DNA of 64,000 nt from Streptomyces actinomycinicus (lineage in GTDB: Bacteria; Actinomycetota; Actinomycetes; Streptomycetales; Streptomycetaceae). Below are positions 8,457 to 18,340 of this stretch, piece after piece; the first letter of the stretch is position 1, and every line of letters starts with the position of its first letter. The notes beneath the pieces are model-generated. The model was not told the origin of the DNA, ran no database searches, and saw only the letters and a list, made by a program, of their open reading frames with translations. Made by a program: the position numbers and the translations under genes. The DNA is taken from the NCBI RefSeq assembly GCF_016741775.1, contig NZ_JAERRK010000018.1, positions 62,001-126,000 of the forward strand, read 5' to 3'.

Positions 8457-9206
8457 ATGCTGCTTCATGACACGGCCCTGATCTACGGCCGCTATCTCCG
8501 CCAGTCCCTGCGCTCCCGCTTCGCCCTGCTCTTCGGGGTGCTGACGCCGCTGCTCTACCTGCTCTTCTTCGGCCCGCTGCTCACCCGCCTGCCGCTGGGC
8601 GGGCGGGGCACCTCCTGGCAGGTGCTCGTCCCGGGCCTGCTGCTGCAACTCGGCCTGTTCGGCGCGCTGTTCGCAGGATTCACGATCATCATCGAGAAGG
8701 GGCAGGGAGTGGTGGAGCGGATGCGGGTGACGCCGGTCAACCGGCTCGCCCTGCTGCTCGGCCGGGTGCTGCGGGACGCCACGGTCTTCGTCTTCCAGGC
8801 GGTGCTGCTGGTGCTGGCGGCGCTGGTGATGGGCCTGCGGGCACCGCTCGCGGGCGTCCTCATCGGCTTCGCGTTCGTCGGCCTGCTCACGCTCTCCCTG
8901 GCCTCGGTGTCGTACGCCCTCGGTATGAAGGCCCGCACCCCGCAGGAGTTCGGCCCGCTGATCAACGCGGTGTCGATGCCGTCGATGCTGCTGTCCGGCC
9001 TGATGCTCCCGATGAGCCTCGCCCCGGGCTGGCTGGACGTGCTCTCGCACCTCGTACCGTTCCGCTATCTGGTGGACGCCGTCCGTGACGCGTACGTCGG
9101 CGCGTACGCGACCCCGCACATGCTGTACGGCGTTCTCGTCGCCGTCGGTTTCGCGGCGCTGGCCGTGACGGTGGGCACACGGGTGTTCCGGACGGCCGGA
9201 GCGTAA
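8457..9206 (+). CDS. ABC-2 type transporter permease (DrrB-like)
   Basis: A 249-residue integral membrane protein with about six hydrophobic segments, including FALLFGVLTPLLYLLFFGPLL, LLLQLGLFGALFAGF and AVLLVLAALVMGL. It carries the ABC-2 coupling-region pattern GVVERMRVTPVNRLALLLGRVLRD. It forms the membrane channel for the preceding ATPase, probably as an efflux pump controlled by the divergent TetR protein. The ATG at 8457 places a normal cytoplasmic N-terminus before the first membrane segment. Confidence 0.92.
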   Translation: MLLHDTALIYGRYLRQSLRSRFALLFGVLTPLLYLLFFGPLLTRLPLGGRGTSWQVLVPGLLLQLGLFGALFAGFTIIIEKGQGVVERMRVTPVNRLALLLGRVLRDATVFVFQAVLLVLAALVMGLRAPLAGVLIGFAFVGLLTLSLASVSYALGMKARTPQEFGPLINAVSMPSMLLSGLMLPMSLAPGWLDVLSHLVPFRYLVDAVRDAYVGAYATPHMLYGVLVAVGFAALAVTVGTRVFRTAGA

Positions 9207-9219
9207 CTACGCTGGCCAC

Positions 9220-9792
9220 ATGGTCAATCTGACGCGCATCTACACCAGGACCGGCGACCAGGGCACCACCAGCCTCGGTGACATGAGCCGGGTGCCCAAG
9301 ACGGACCTCCGGATCTCCGCCTACGCGGACGCCAACGAGGCCAACGCGGTCATCGGCACCGCCATCGCGCTGGGCGGCCTGGACGAGGAGATCGTCCCGG
9401 TCCTCACCCGCGTCCAGAACGACCTGTTCGACGTGGGTGCGGACCTGTCGACGCCGGTGGTGGAGAACCCGGAGTTCCCGCCGCTGCGGGTCGAGCAGTT
9501 CTACATCGACAAGCTGGAGGCGGACTGCGACCGCTTCAACGAACGCCTGGAGAAGCTGCGTTCCTTCATCCTGCCGGGCGGCACCCCGGGCGCCGCCCTG
9601 CTGCACCAGGCGTGCACGGTGGTCCGCCGGGCCGAGCGCTCCACCTGGCAGGCCCTGGAGGTCCACGGCGAGACGATGAACCCGCTCACCGCGACCTACC
9701 TCAACCGCCTCTCCGACCTGCTGTTCATCCTGGCCCGCAGCGCCAACCGGGAGGCCGGCGACGTGCTGTGGGTGCCGGGCGGGGAGCGCTAG
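9220..9792 (+). CDS. Cob(I)alamin adenosyltransferase, PduO type
   Basis: A 190-residue enzyme with the family signature YTRTGDQGTTSLGD near the N-terminus, RISAYADANEANAVIG, and the RRAERS motif that binds ATP and cobalamin. It transfers the adenosyl group of ATP to cob(I)alamin to make coenzyme B12. The gene starts 13 bp after the permease stop. TACGCT (9208-9213) ends six bases before the ATG, which suggests its own leaderless transcript rather than simple read-through. A homologue occupies a similar place beside the atp cluster in mycobacteria (Rv1314c, from memory). Confidence 0.94.
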   Translation: MVNLTRIYTRTGDQGTTSLGDMSRVPKTDLRISAYADANEANAVIGTAIALGGLDEEIVPVLTRVQNDLFDVGADLSTPVVENPEFPPLRVEQFYIDKLEADCDRFNERLEKLRSFILPGGTPGAALLHQACTVVRRAERSTWQALEVHGETMNPLTATYLNRLSDLLFILARSANREAGDVLWVPGGER

Positions 9793-9808
9793 GTCCCTCC
9801 GGGTCCGG

Positions 9809-10312
9809 TCAGACGCCGGTCCGGCCGTCGGCCAGCTCGCGCAGGATGTCGAGGTGGCCGTTGTGCCGGGCCGTCTCCTCGATGAGGTGCAGCACGATCC
9901 AGCGCAGGTCGACGGCGCTGCCGTCGTCCCGCTTGCGCTGCGCCCTGGCGTCCAGGTCGTGCGCGGCGATCAGTTCGTTGTGCCGCGCGGACTCCGACGC
10001 GTACTCGTCGAGCAGCTGGGACAGCGGGAGGTCGACGGCGATGCGCATCTCCCGGTCCGGGTCCTCGTCGGTCCAGGGGCCCTCGTCCTCCTCACCGAGG
10101 AAGACGACCCGGAACCAGTAGTACTCGACCCAGCGCAGGTGGTTGATCAGCCCGCTCAGGGTCATCAGCGGTGAGCCGGGCAGGAGTGCCTTGGCGGCGT
10201 TCTCGTCGCTGAGGTCCTCGCACTTGGCGCGCGCGGTGGCCCGGACGTAGTCGAGGAAGGTGGTCAGCTGCGTGCGCTCGTCCCAGGCGGGAGGCGTATC
10301 GGTGCGTGTCAT
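9809..10312 (-). CDS. DinB/DUF664-family protein
   Basis: A 167-residue helical protein matching the DinB superfamily pattern. It has LSGLINHLRWVEYYWFR near residue 55 and a C-terminal HLIEETARHNGHLDILREL, whose spaced His residues usually form a metal site. Members include thiol-dependent S-transferases using mycothiol or bacillithiol, but most are uncharacterised. Its ATG shares one base with the stop codon of the upstream membrane protein gene (TGATG), so the two are translationally coupled. The substrate is unknown. Confidence 0.85.
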   Translation of the reverse strand: MTRTDTPPAWDERTQLTTFLDYVRATARAKCEDLSDENAAKALLPGSPLMTLSGLINHLRWVEYYWFRVVFLGEEDEGPWTDEDPDREMRIAVDLPLSQLLDEYASESARHNELIAAHDLDARAQRKRDDGSAVDLRWIVLHLIEETARHNGHLDILRELADGRTGV

Positions 10313-10905
10313 CACCGGGATGATCTCCCGCTGCCCGCCTCGGAGTCGAGCGGATTTCCGATTTTCCCGTCCTCGGGTTCCCGCTTGGGGAAGAGGGTGT
10401 AACTGGCCGCTATGAGCAGGTTGACGCCGATCACCCAGAGCATGCGCGTCTGCCAGGCCCGCAGCGACCCGGTGTCGCCGTCGTCGCCCACGTACCAGAC
10501 CGCGCCCTGGAGGAGGGCCATGGCGACGACGGACGCCAGGACCCAGCGGCCGGCCACCTTCCACTCGTGCACCGTGCGGGCGGTGCCGTACTTCGGGGGC
10601 TTCACCGGGGGCGGGCCGCCGGCGAAGCGGTGGGCCGCCCGGGCGTCCGCCCAGGTGATGGTGGAGTGGCCGAGGCCCACCGTGAAGCCGATGTAGACCG
10701 CGGCGAGGCCGTGCCGCCAGTCCGGTTCGGCGCCGTTCTTGAGGTCGATCGCGGTGACGGCGAAGAGCACGATCTCCAGCAGCGGCTCGCACAGCAGCAG
10801 GGCCAGGCCGGTGCGCGGCATCCGCAGCGCGTACCGGAAGGCCAGGCCGGCCGCCAGCAGCACCCAGAACGCCACCTCACAGGCGATGATCAGTCCGACG
10901 ATCAC
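10312..10905 (-). CDS. Membrane protein of unknown function
   Basis: A 197-residue protein with about five hydrophobic segments, beginning VGLIIACEVAFWVLLAAGLAFRYAL and including LALLLCEPLLEIVLFAVTA and MLWVIGVNLLIAASYTLF. The motif WADARAAHRFAG lies in a central loop. I recall similar Streptomyces integral membrane proteins in this position but no assigned function. It is the first gene of a two-gene unit with the DinB-like gene. Confidence 0.78.
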   Translation of the reverse strand: MIVGLIIACEVAFWVLLAAGLAFRYALRMPRTGLALLLCEPLLEIVLFAVTAIDLKNGAEPDWRHGLAAVYIGFTVGLGHSTITWADARAAHRFAGGPPPVKPPKYGTARTVHEWKVAGRWVLASVVAMALLQGAVWYVGDDGDTGSLRAWQTRMLWVIGVNLLIAASYTLFPKREPEDGKIGNPLDSEAGSGRSSR

Positions 10906-11056
10906 GGTTCGCTCCCCTCGTTCACCCTTCCAGGCTCCCGTGGGCCGGCGCCCGGATCATCGTCGGCGCCGACGAGACCGCCGTAAGCGAAAGTCGCAGT
11001 CCGGGACCGTTCCCCGGGAGCAGGCACGGCGGCCGGGGGCCGTGTTGGATGGGAGC

Positions 11057-12229
11057 ATGTCCCTCGCACTTGCCCGCCCGCACCGCGACGACTGGCGCAT
11101 CGCCGTCAGCGGGCTGCTCGGCGGGGTGCTGCTCTGGGCGCTCGGGATCCACCCTCGCCTCGACACGGACGGCCTCGTGCTGTGGCACGCGTCCTGGGCC
11201 GCGCTCGTGCCCCTCGCCGTGACGGCCGCCTGCGAACCGCTGCGCCGCATCATGCCCCGCACCGGGCTGCTCATCGGCACGGCGGCGCTGGTCCTTGACA
11301 CGGTGACCCTCGGCAGCATCGTCACGATCGTGCTGTACACCGACCTGATGTACGCGGCCGTGCTGTACGGCACCCCGGCCGCCGCCCGCCGTATCCCGTG
11401 GGTGACGGGGATGCTCACGGTCGTCGCCGGGGTGGTGCCCGCCGCGCTCTGGCGGGACCCGCAGGGCCTGCTCATCGGAGTGGGCGTCGGCGTGGTCGCG
11501 TTCGGCCCGGCCGCCACCGGGGTGCTCGTGCGCGACCACCGCGATGCCGCCGAGGCGGCCCGGCTCCGGGCCAAACAGACGGCGCTGCTGGCCGAGATGG
11601 ACCGCACGCAGGCGGTCACCGCCGAACGGTCCCGGATGGCACGCGAGCTGCACGACATGGTCGCCAACCACCTGTCGGCCATCGCCATCCACTCCACGGC
11701 GGCCCTCTCCATCGACGACCCGCGGACCAGCCGGGACGCGCTGGCCGTCATCCGCGAGAACAGCGTGGCGGGGCTGGCCGAGATGCGCCGGCTGATCGGC
11801 ATCCTGCGCGACGGCTCCGGCGACCGGGAACCGGCCGCGTCCCCCACACTGGACGGCCTCGGCGCCCTGGTGGAAAGCGCCCGCGCCAACGGCCTGGAGG
11901 TCACGCTCGACGCCGGACACGGCAAGGTGCCCGCCCCGGTCGAACTCGCCGCCTACCGGATCGTGCAGGAAGCGCTGACCAACGCCCTGAAGCACGCCGC
12001 GAAGGGGTGCGTCCGGGTCCGCCTCCGGCAGGACGAGGAGGCCCTGGACATCCGGGTGACCAGCCCCTACCGGCCCGGCGACACCCCCCGCGCACCCGGC
12101 TCCGGTGCCGGTCTCACCGGGATGCGGGAGCGGACCGCGCTGCTCGGCGGCACGTTCGGGGCCGGACCGCGGGGCGCCCTGTGGACCGTACGCGCCACGC
12201 TTCCGCTCACCGAAGGAGATCCCGCATGA
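11057..12229 (+). CDS. chiS: Sensor histidine kinase of the chitinase two-component system
   Basis: A 390-residue NarL-type histidine kinase. About five N-terminal membrane segments form the sensor (VSGLLGGVLLWALG, LVPLAVTAACEPL, LLIGTAALVLDTVTLG). The HisKA_3 dimerisation block RMARELHDMVANHLSAIAIH follows, with phosphorylatable His199, and then a C-terminal HATPase domain (IVQEALTNALKHA; GAGLTGMRERTALLGG). The stop overlaps the response regulator start by four bases (ATGA). The pair lies just upstream of chiC, as I recall for chiS-chiR-chiC of S. coelicolor, where ChiR activates chiC. The sensed signal, presumably chitin oligomers, is inferred. Confidence 0.88.
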   Translation: MSLALARPHRDDWRIAVSGLLGGVLLWALGIHPRLDTDGLVLWHASWAALVPLAVTAACEPLRRIMPRTGLLIGTAALVLDTVTLGSIVTIVLYTDLMYAAVLYGTPAAARRIPWVTGMLTVVAGVVPAALWRDPQGLLIGVGVGVVAFGPAATGVLVRDHRDAAEAARLRAKQTALLAEMDRTQAVTAERSRMARELHDMVANHLSAIAIHSTAALSIDDPRTSRDALAVIRENSVAGLAEMRRLIGILRDGSGDREPAASPTLDGLGALVESARANGLEVTLDAGHGKVPAPVELAAYRIVQEALTNALKHAAKGCVRVRLRQDEEALDIRVTSPYRPGDTPRAPGSGAGLTGMRERTALLGGTFGAGPRGALWTVRATLPLTEGDPA

Positions 12230-12867
12230 TCCGCGTCCTGGTCGCCGAGGACCAGTCCGCCGTCCGCGCCGGGCTGGTGCTCATCCTGGGCAGTGCGCCC
12301 GACATCGAGGTGGCCGGGGAGGCGGCGGACGGGGAGCGGGCGGTCTCGCTGGCCAGGGAACTGCGGCCTGACGTGGTGCTGATGGATGTGCAGATGCCGG
12401 TGCTGGACGGGGTGACCGCGACCCGGCGGATCGTCGCCGAGCAGCTCGCGGACGTCCTGGTGCTGACCACCTTCGACCTGGACGAGTACGTGTTCGGGGC
12501 GCTGCGGGCCGGGGCGGCCGGCTTCCTGCTGAAGAACACCGAGGCACGGGCACTGCTGGACGCGGTGCGGACGGTGGCGGGCGGGGAGGGGATCGTGGCG
12601 CCGGCCGTGACCCGGCGGCTGCTCGCCGAATTCGCCGCGGGACCGGCGCGGGAGACGACGGCCGACCCGGCCGTGCTGGAGGGGCTCACCCGGCGGGAGC
12701 GTGAGGTGCTGGGCTGTATCGGCGAGGGGTTGTCGAACGCGGAGATCGGGGACCGGCTGGACATGGCCGAGGGCACGGTGAAGACGCACGTCAGCCGGTT
12801 GCTGGCCAAGCTGGAGCTGCGCAGCCGGGTGCAAGCGGCCGTGCTGGCCCGGGAGTTGGGCGTTTAG
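12226..12867 (+). CDS. chiR: NarL/LuxR-family response regulator
   Basis: A 213-residue protein. The receiver domain (VLVAEDQSAVRAGLVLILG) has phospho-acceptor Asp54 in VVLMDVQMP and the conserved Lys in FLLKNTEA. A LuxR-type helix-turn-helix follows at the C-terminus (LTRREREVLGCIGEGLSNAEIGDRLDMAEGTVKTHVSRLL). AGGAG lies upstream of the ATG, and the gene is translationally coupled to the kinase gene. Its likely target is the chiC promoter region 17 bp after its stop codon. Confidence 0.9.
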   Translation: MIRVLVAEDQSAVRAGLVLILGSAPDIEVAGEAADGERAVSLARELRPDVVLMDVQMPVLDGVTATRRIVAEQLADVLVLTTFDLDEYVFGALRAGAAGFLLKNTEARALLDAVRTVAGGEGIVAPAVTRRLLAEFAAGPARETTADPAVLEGLTRREREVLGCIGEGLSNAEIGDRLDMAEGTVKTHVSRLLAKLELRSRVQAAVLARELGV

Positions 12868-12883
12868 CGAACCGCGCCCGGAG

Positions 12884-12925
12884 TGGTCCAGACCTATTGA
12901 CCTGTGGTCCAGACCTTTCTACCCT
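12884..12925 (+). promoter_or_regulatory. chiC promoter with paired 12-bp direct repeats
   Basis: TGGTCCAGACCT occurs exactly at 12884-12895 and 12905-12916, 21 bp apart (two helical turns). TTGACC (12897-12902) and TACCCT (12920-12925) with a 17-bp spacer form a good promoter threaded through the repeats. Such repeats are established control elements of Streptomyces chitinase genes and resemble DasR-responsive elements. The binding protein here (ChiR, DasR or both) is inferred. Confidence 0.85.
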
Positions 12926-12993
12926 CGCAGCACCGCAGGGGCGTGAAGGCTCAGTCATGCCCCTGACACCCCCGATGACGAGGGAGGCGCAGC

Positions 12994-14814
<1,821 letters not shown>

Positions 14815-14832
14815 GCGGCGGTTCCCGCTCAG

Positions 14833-14880
14833 AGCCGCATTCGCTCCCCCTCGGCCCCGGCCGGGGGAGTGGATGCGGCT
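14833..14880. terminator. Hairpin between convergent chiC and DUF2550 genes
   Basis: AGCCGCAT (14833-14840) pairs with ATGCGGCT (14873-14880), and CTCCCCC (14844-14850) pairs with GGGGGAG (14863-14869). This makes a long stem without a clear T-run, placed between convergent stops. A bidirectional terminator of the Streptomyces type is likely. Confidence 0.6.
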
Positions 14881-15325
14881 ACGCCACGTTCACCCGCTGT
14901 CCGGGCGGGGCCGCCTCCAGCCACGCGAGGAATCCGGTCAGCGCGTCCTCGCTCATGGCGAGTTCCAGGCGCGTGCCCCGGTGCGTACAGGCCAGCACCA
15001 CCGCGTCGGACAGCAGCGCCAGCTCCTCCTCGCCGTCGGGCAGCCGGCGGCCGGCCACCTCGATCTGCGCGCGCTCCAGGACGCGGCGCGGGCGGGGGGC
15101 GTAGGAGAAGACCCGGTACCACTCGATGCGGTCGCCGTTGTAGCGGGCGACCCCGTAGCCCCAGCCCTTGCCGCCGGCGTCCGGTTTCTCGGCCACGTCC
15201 CAGCGCAGGGAGCAGTCGAAGGTGCCGCCGGAACGCTGGATCAGTCTGCGGCGCAGCCCGAACAGGAACAGCCCCACCACCACGAGCGCGACCACGATCC
15301 CGCACACAGTCAGAGCGAGGACCAT
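14879..15325 (-). CDS. DUF2550 membrane-anchored protein
   Basis: A 148-residue protein with one N-terminal membrane anchor (MVLALTVCGIVVALVVVGLFLFG) followed by a cytoplasmic domain containing GGKGWGYGVARY and RIEWYRVFSYAPRPRRVLER. This is the DUF2550 pattern found immediately after atpC in Actinobacteria, including mycobacteria. The function is unknown. Its fixed position suggests some link to ATP synthase or the membrane. A likely terminator separates it from atpC, so it may be transcribed on its own. The start at 15325 puts the anchor at the very N-terminus. Confidence 0.85.
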   Translation of the reverse strand: MVLALTVCGIVVALVVVGLFLFGLRRRLIQRSGGTFDCSLRWDVAEKPDAGGKGWGYGVARYNGDRIEWYRVFSYAPRPRRVLERAQIEVAGRRLPDGEEELALLSDAVVLACTHRGTRLELAMSEDALTGFLAWLEAAPPGQRVNVA

Positions 15326-15406
15326 CGGCACCGACCTCCTCGTCTCCCCGGCAGCAGCGCTGCTCTTGTTACTGAGTAATGAAACGGAAAAAACACCCAC
15401 ATCTGC

Positions 15407-15453
15407 CTCAGCCGCGACCGGCACCGGATTACTCCGGGCCGGCCGCGGCTGAG
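15407..15453 (-). terminator. Likely terminator of the atp operon
   Basis: CTCAGCCGCG (15407-15416) and CGCGGCTGAG (15444-15453) are perfect 10-bp arms just past the atpC stop. Read on the minus strand, a T-rich stretch (GTGTTTTTTCCG) follows about 20 bases later. Confidence 0.55.
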
Positions 15454-15479
15454 TGACGTCAACTTACAGCGCGGCTGGT

Positions 15480-15854
15480 TCAGCGCGCCGTCGCAGCGCG
15501 CAGTCGGACGTCCGCGCGTCGCTCGGCGGCGGCGTCGCCCTCCGCCTTCGCGCGCTCCAGCTCCCGCTCCGTCCGCTGGACATCGATCTCGTCCGACAGC
15601 TCGGCGATCTCGGCCAGCAGGGACAGCTTGTTGTCCGCGAAGGAGATGAAACCGCCGTGCACCGCGGCGACGACCGTTCCACCTTCACTCGTACGGATGG
15701 TCACCGGGCCCGACTCCAGCACACCGAGCAGCGGCTGGTGACCGGGCATGACGCCGATGTCGCCGGACGTGGTGCGCGCGACGACCAGGGTGGCCTCACC
15801 GGACCAGACCTGGCGGTCGGCGGCGACCAGCTCGACGTGCAGCTCAGCAGCCAA
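15480..15854 (-). CDS. atpC: ATP synthase epsilon subunit
   Basis: A 124-residue F1 subunit with the typical beta-sandwich start (LHVELVAADRQVWSGEA) and GDIGVMPGHQPLLGVLESG. A short C-terminal helical hairpin follows, as in other actinobacterial epsilon subunits. It is the last gene of the atp operon and belongs to the central stalk, where it couples rotation to catalysis and can inhibit ATP hydrolysis. Confidence 0.97.
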   Translation of the reverse strand: MAAELHVELVAADRQVWSGEATLVVARTTSGDIGVMPGHQPLLGVLESGPVTIRTSEGGTVVAAVHGGFISFADNKLSLLAEIAELSDEIDVQRTERELERAKAEGDAAAERRADVRLRAATAR

Positions 15855-15964
15855 GGGTGGCTCCTCGGGTCACCACCCGGCAGGGGCGCCGGGTGTTGGG
15901 GTCAATTCTAGAGGGCGTGGATGAGGGGGCGGGACGCGCCCGCCCCCTCAGACGAGCGCGAGGC

Positions 15965-17401
15965 TCAGGAGACGCCCAGCTCCTTGGCGTTGGCCTTGAG
16001 GTCCTCGAGGCCACCGCACATGAAGAACGCCTGCTCGGGGAAGTGGTCGTACTCGCCGTCGCAGATCGCGTTGAACGCGGCGATCGACTCGTCGAGCGGC
16101 ACGTCCGAGCCGTCCACGCCGGTGAACTGCTTGGCGACGTGGGTGTTCTGCGACAGGAAGCGCTCCACACGACGGGCACGGTGGACGACGAGCTTGTCCT
16201 CCTCGCCCAGCTCGTCGATGCCGAGGATCGCGATGATGTCCTGCAGGTCCTTGTACTTCTGCAGGATCGTCTTCACGCGCATGGCCGCGTTGTAGTGGTC
16301 CGCCGCGATGTAGCGGGGGTCCAGGATCCGGGACGTCGAGTCCAGCGGGTCCACGGCCGGGTAGATGCCCTTCTCGGAGATCGGACGGGACAGAACCGTC
16401 GTCGCGTCGAGGTGGGCGAAGGTGGTGGCCGGGGCCGGGTCGGTCAGGTCGTCCGCGGGGACGTAGATCGCCTGCATCGAGGTGATCGAGTGACCACGGG
16501 TCGAGGTGATGCGCTCCTGGAGGAGACCCATCTCGTCGGCCAGGTTCGGCTGGTAACCCACCGCGGAGGGCATGCGGCCGAGCAGGGTCGACACCTCGGA
16601 GCCCGCCTGGGTGAAGCGGAAGATGTTGTCGATGAAGAACAGCACGTCCTGCTTCTGGACGTCACGGAAGTACTCGGCCATGGTGAGGCCGGCCAGCGCG
16701 ACGCGCAGACGGGTGCCCGGGGGCTCGTCCATCTGACCGAAGACCAGCGCGGTCTTGTCGATGACGCCCGAGTCGGTCATCTCCTCGATGAGGTCGTTGC
16801 CCTCACGGGTGCGCTCACCGACACCGGCGAACACGGAGACACCGTCGTGGTTGTTGGCGACGCGGTAGATCATCTCCTGGATGAGCACCGTCTTGCCGAC
16901 GCCGGCGCCACCGAACAGACCGATCTTGCCGCCCTTGACGTACGGGGTCAGCAGGTCGATGACCTTGACGCCGGTCTCGAACATCTCGGTCTTCGACTCG
17001 AGCTCGTCGAAGTTCGGGGCCTTGCGGTGGATGCCCCAGCGCTCGCCCTCGTAGCTCTCGTCGACGTTCAGCACCTCACCGAGGGTGTTGAACACCTTGC
17101 CCTTGGTGAAGTCACCGACGGGCACCGTGATGGAGTTGCCGGTGTCGACGACCGGGGCCTGGCGGACCAGACCGTCGGTGGGCTGCATGGAGATGGTGCG
17201 GACCAGGCCGTCACCCAGGTGCTGGGCGACCTCCAGGGTCAGCGTCTTCTTCTCGCCGGCGTTGGCCGGGTCGGCCACCTCGACGTGAAGGGCGTTGTAG
17301 ATGTCCGGCATCGCGTCGACGGGGAACTCCACGTCGACGACCGGGCCGATGACCCGGGCGACGCGGCCCGTAGCCGTCGCGGTCTCAACAGTGGTGGTCA
17401 T
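15965..17401 (-). CDS. atpD: ATP synthase beta subunit
   Basis: A 478-residue catalytic F1 subunit. It shows the P-loop GGAGVGKTVLIQEMI, the catalytic region GERTREGNDLIEEM, and the ATP synthase alpha/beta signature PAVDPLDSTSRIL. It binds and converts ADP and phosphate at three catalytic sites in the alpha3beta3 head. The gene ends 110 bp before atpC and starts directly after atpG. Confidence 0.98.
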   Translation of the reverse strand: MTTTVETATATGRVARVIGPVVDVEFPVDAMPDIYNALHVEVADPANAGEKKTLTLEVAQHLGDGLVRTISMQPTDGLVRQAPVVDTGNSITVPVGDFTKGKVFNTLGEVLNVDESYEGERWGIHRKAPNFDELESKTEMFETGVKVIDLLTPYVKGGKIGLFGGAGVGKTVLIQEMIYRVANNHDGVSVFAGVGERTREGNDLIEEMTDSGVIDKTALVFGQMDEPPGTRLRVALAGLTMAEYFRDVQKQDVLFFIDNIFRFTQAGSEVSTLLGRMPSAVGYQPNLADEMGLLQERITSTRGHSITSMQAIYVPADDLTDPAPATTFAHLDATTVLSRPISEKGIYPAVDPLDSTSRILDPRYIAADHYNAAMRVKTILQKYKDLQDIIAILGIDELGEEDKLVVHRARRVERFLSQNTHVAKQFTGVDGSDVPLDESIAAFNAICDGEYDHFPEQAFFMCGGLEDLKANAKELGVS

Positions 17402-18319
17402 TTATCGGTCACTCCCCGCGGTCGCGTCGGCCAGGGCGCTCGCGCCACCGACGATCTCGCTGATTTCCTGGGTGATTTCGGCCTGGCGGGCCGCGTTGGC
17501 AAGACGGGAGAGCGTGTTGATCAGCTCGCCCGCGTTGTCGGTGGCCGACTTCATCGCGCGCCGCGTGGCGGCGTGCTTCGAAGCGGCCGACTGGAGCAGC
17601 GCGTTGTAGATGCGGCTCTCCACGTAGCGCGGCAGCAGGGCGTCGAGGACGTCCTCCGCCGAGGGCTCGAAGTCGTACAGCGGGAGGATCTCGCCCTGCG
17701 GCTTGGCCTCCTGCGCGACCTCTTCGAGACGCAGCGGCAGCAGCCGGGCGTCGAGCGCCGTCTGCGTCATCATCGAGACGAACTCGGTGAAGACGATGTG
17801 GAGCTCGTCCACACCACCCTCGGCCGTGTCCTTCTCGATCGCCTCGATCAGGGGTGCCGCGACCTTCTTGGCGTCCGCGTACGACGGCTCGTCGGTGAAG
17901 CCCGTGAACGACTCCGCGACCTTGCGCTCACGGAAGTTGTAGTGGGCGACACCGCGCCGGCCGACGATGTACGTGTCGACCTGCTTGCCCTCGCGCTCCA
18001 GGCGCTCGGTCAGCTGCTCCGCCGCCTTGATGGCGTTGGAGTTGAAGGCACCGGCCAGACCACGGTCGCTCGTGAGGAGCAGGACCGCGGCACGGCTCGG
18101 GTTCTCCGTCTCCGTGGTGAGCGGGTGCTTGGTGTTCGAACCCGTACCGACCGCCGTGACCGCGCGGGTGAGTTCCCGCGCGTACGGCGTGGAGGCCGCC
18201 ACCTTGCGCTGCGCCTTGACGACGCGCGAGGCGGCGATCATCTCCATCGCCTTGGTGATCTTCTTGGTCGCGGTGACGGATCGGATGCGACGCTTGTAGA
18301 CCCGGAGCTGGGCTCCCAT
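17402..18319 (-). CDS. atpG: ATP synthase gamma subunit
   Basis: A 305-residue central-stalk subunit. It has the N-terminal helix LRVYKRRIRSVTATKKITKAMEMIAASRV and a C-terminal helix with LINTLSRLANAARQAEITQEISEIVGGASAL, which together form the rotor coiled coil. It turns inside the alpha/beta head during catalysis. The gene directly abuts atpD and lies 21 bp after atpA. Confidence 0.97.
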   Translation of the reverse strand: MGAQLRVYKRRIRSVTATKKITKAMEMIAASRVVKAQRKVAASTPYARELTRAVTAVGTGSNTKHPLTTETENPSRAAVLLLTSDRGLAGAFNSNAIKAAEQLTERLEREGKQVDTYIVGRRGVAHYNFRERKVAESFTGFTDEPSYADAKKVAAPLIEAIEKDTAEGGVDELHIVFTEFVSMMTQTALDARLLPLRLEEVAQEAKPQGEILPLYDFEPSAEDVLDALLPRYVESRIYNALLQSAASKHAATRRAMKSATDNAGELINTLSRLANAARQAEITQEISEIVGGASALADATAGSDR

Positions 18320-18340
18320 GAGTCAGGTCCCTTCCTTACG

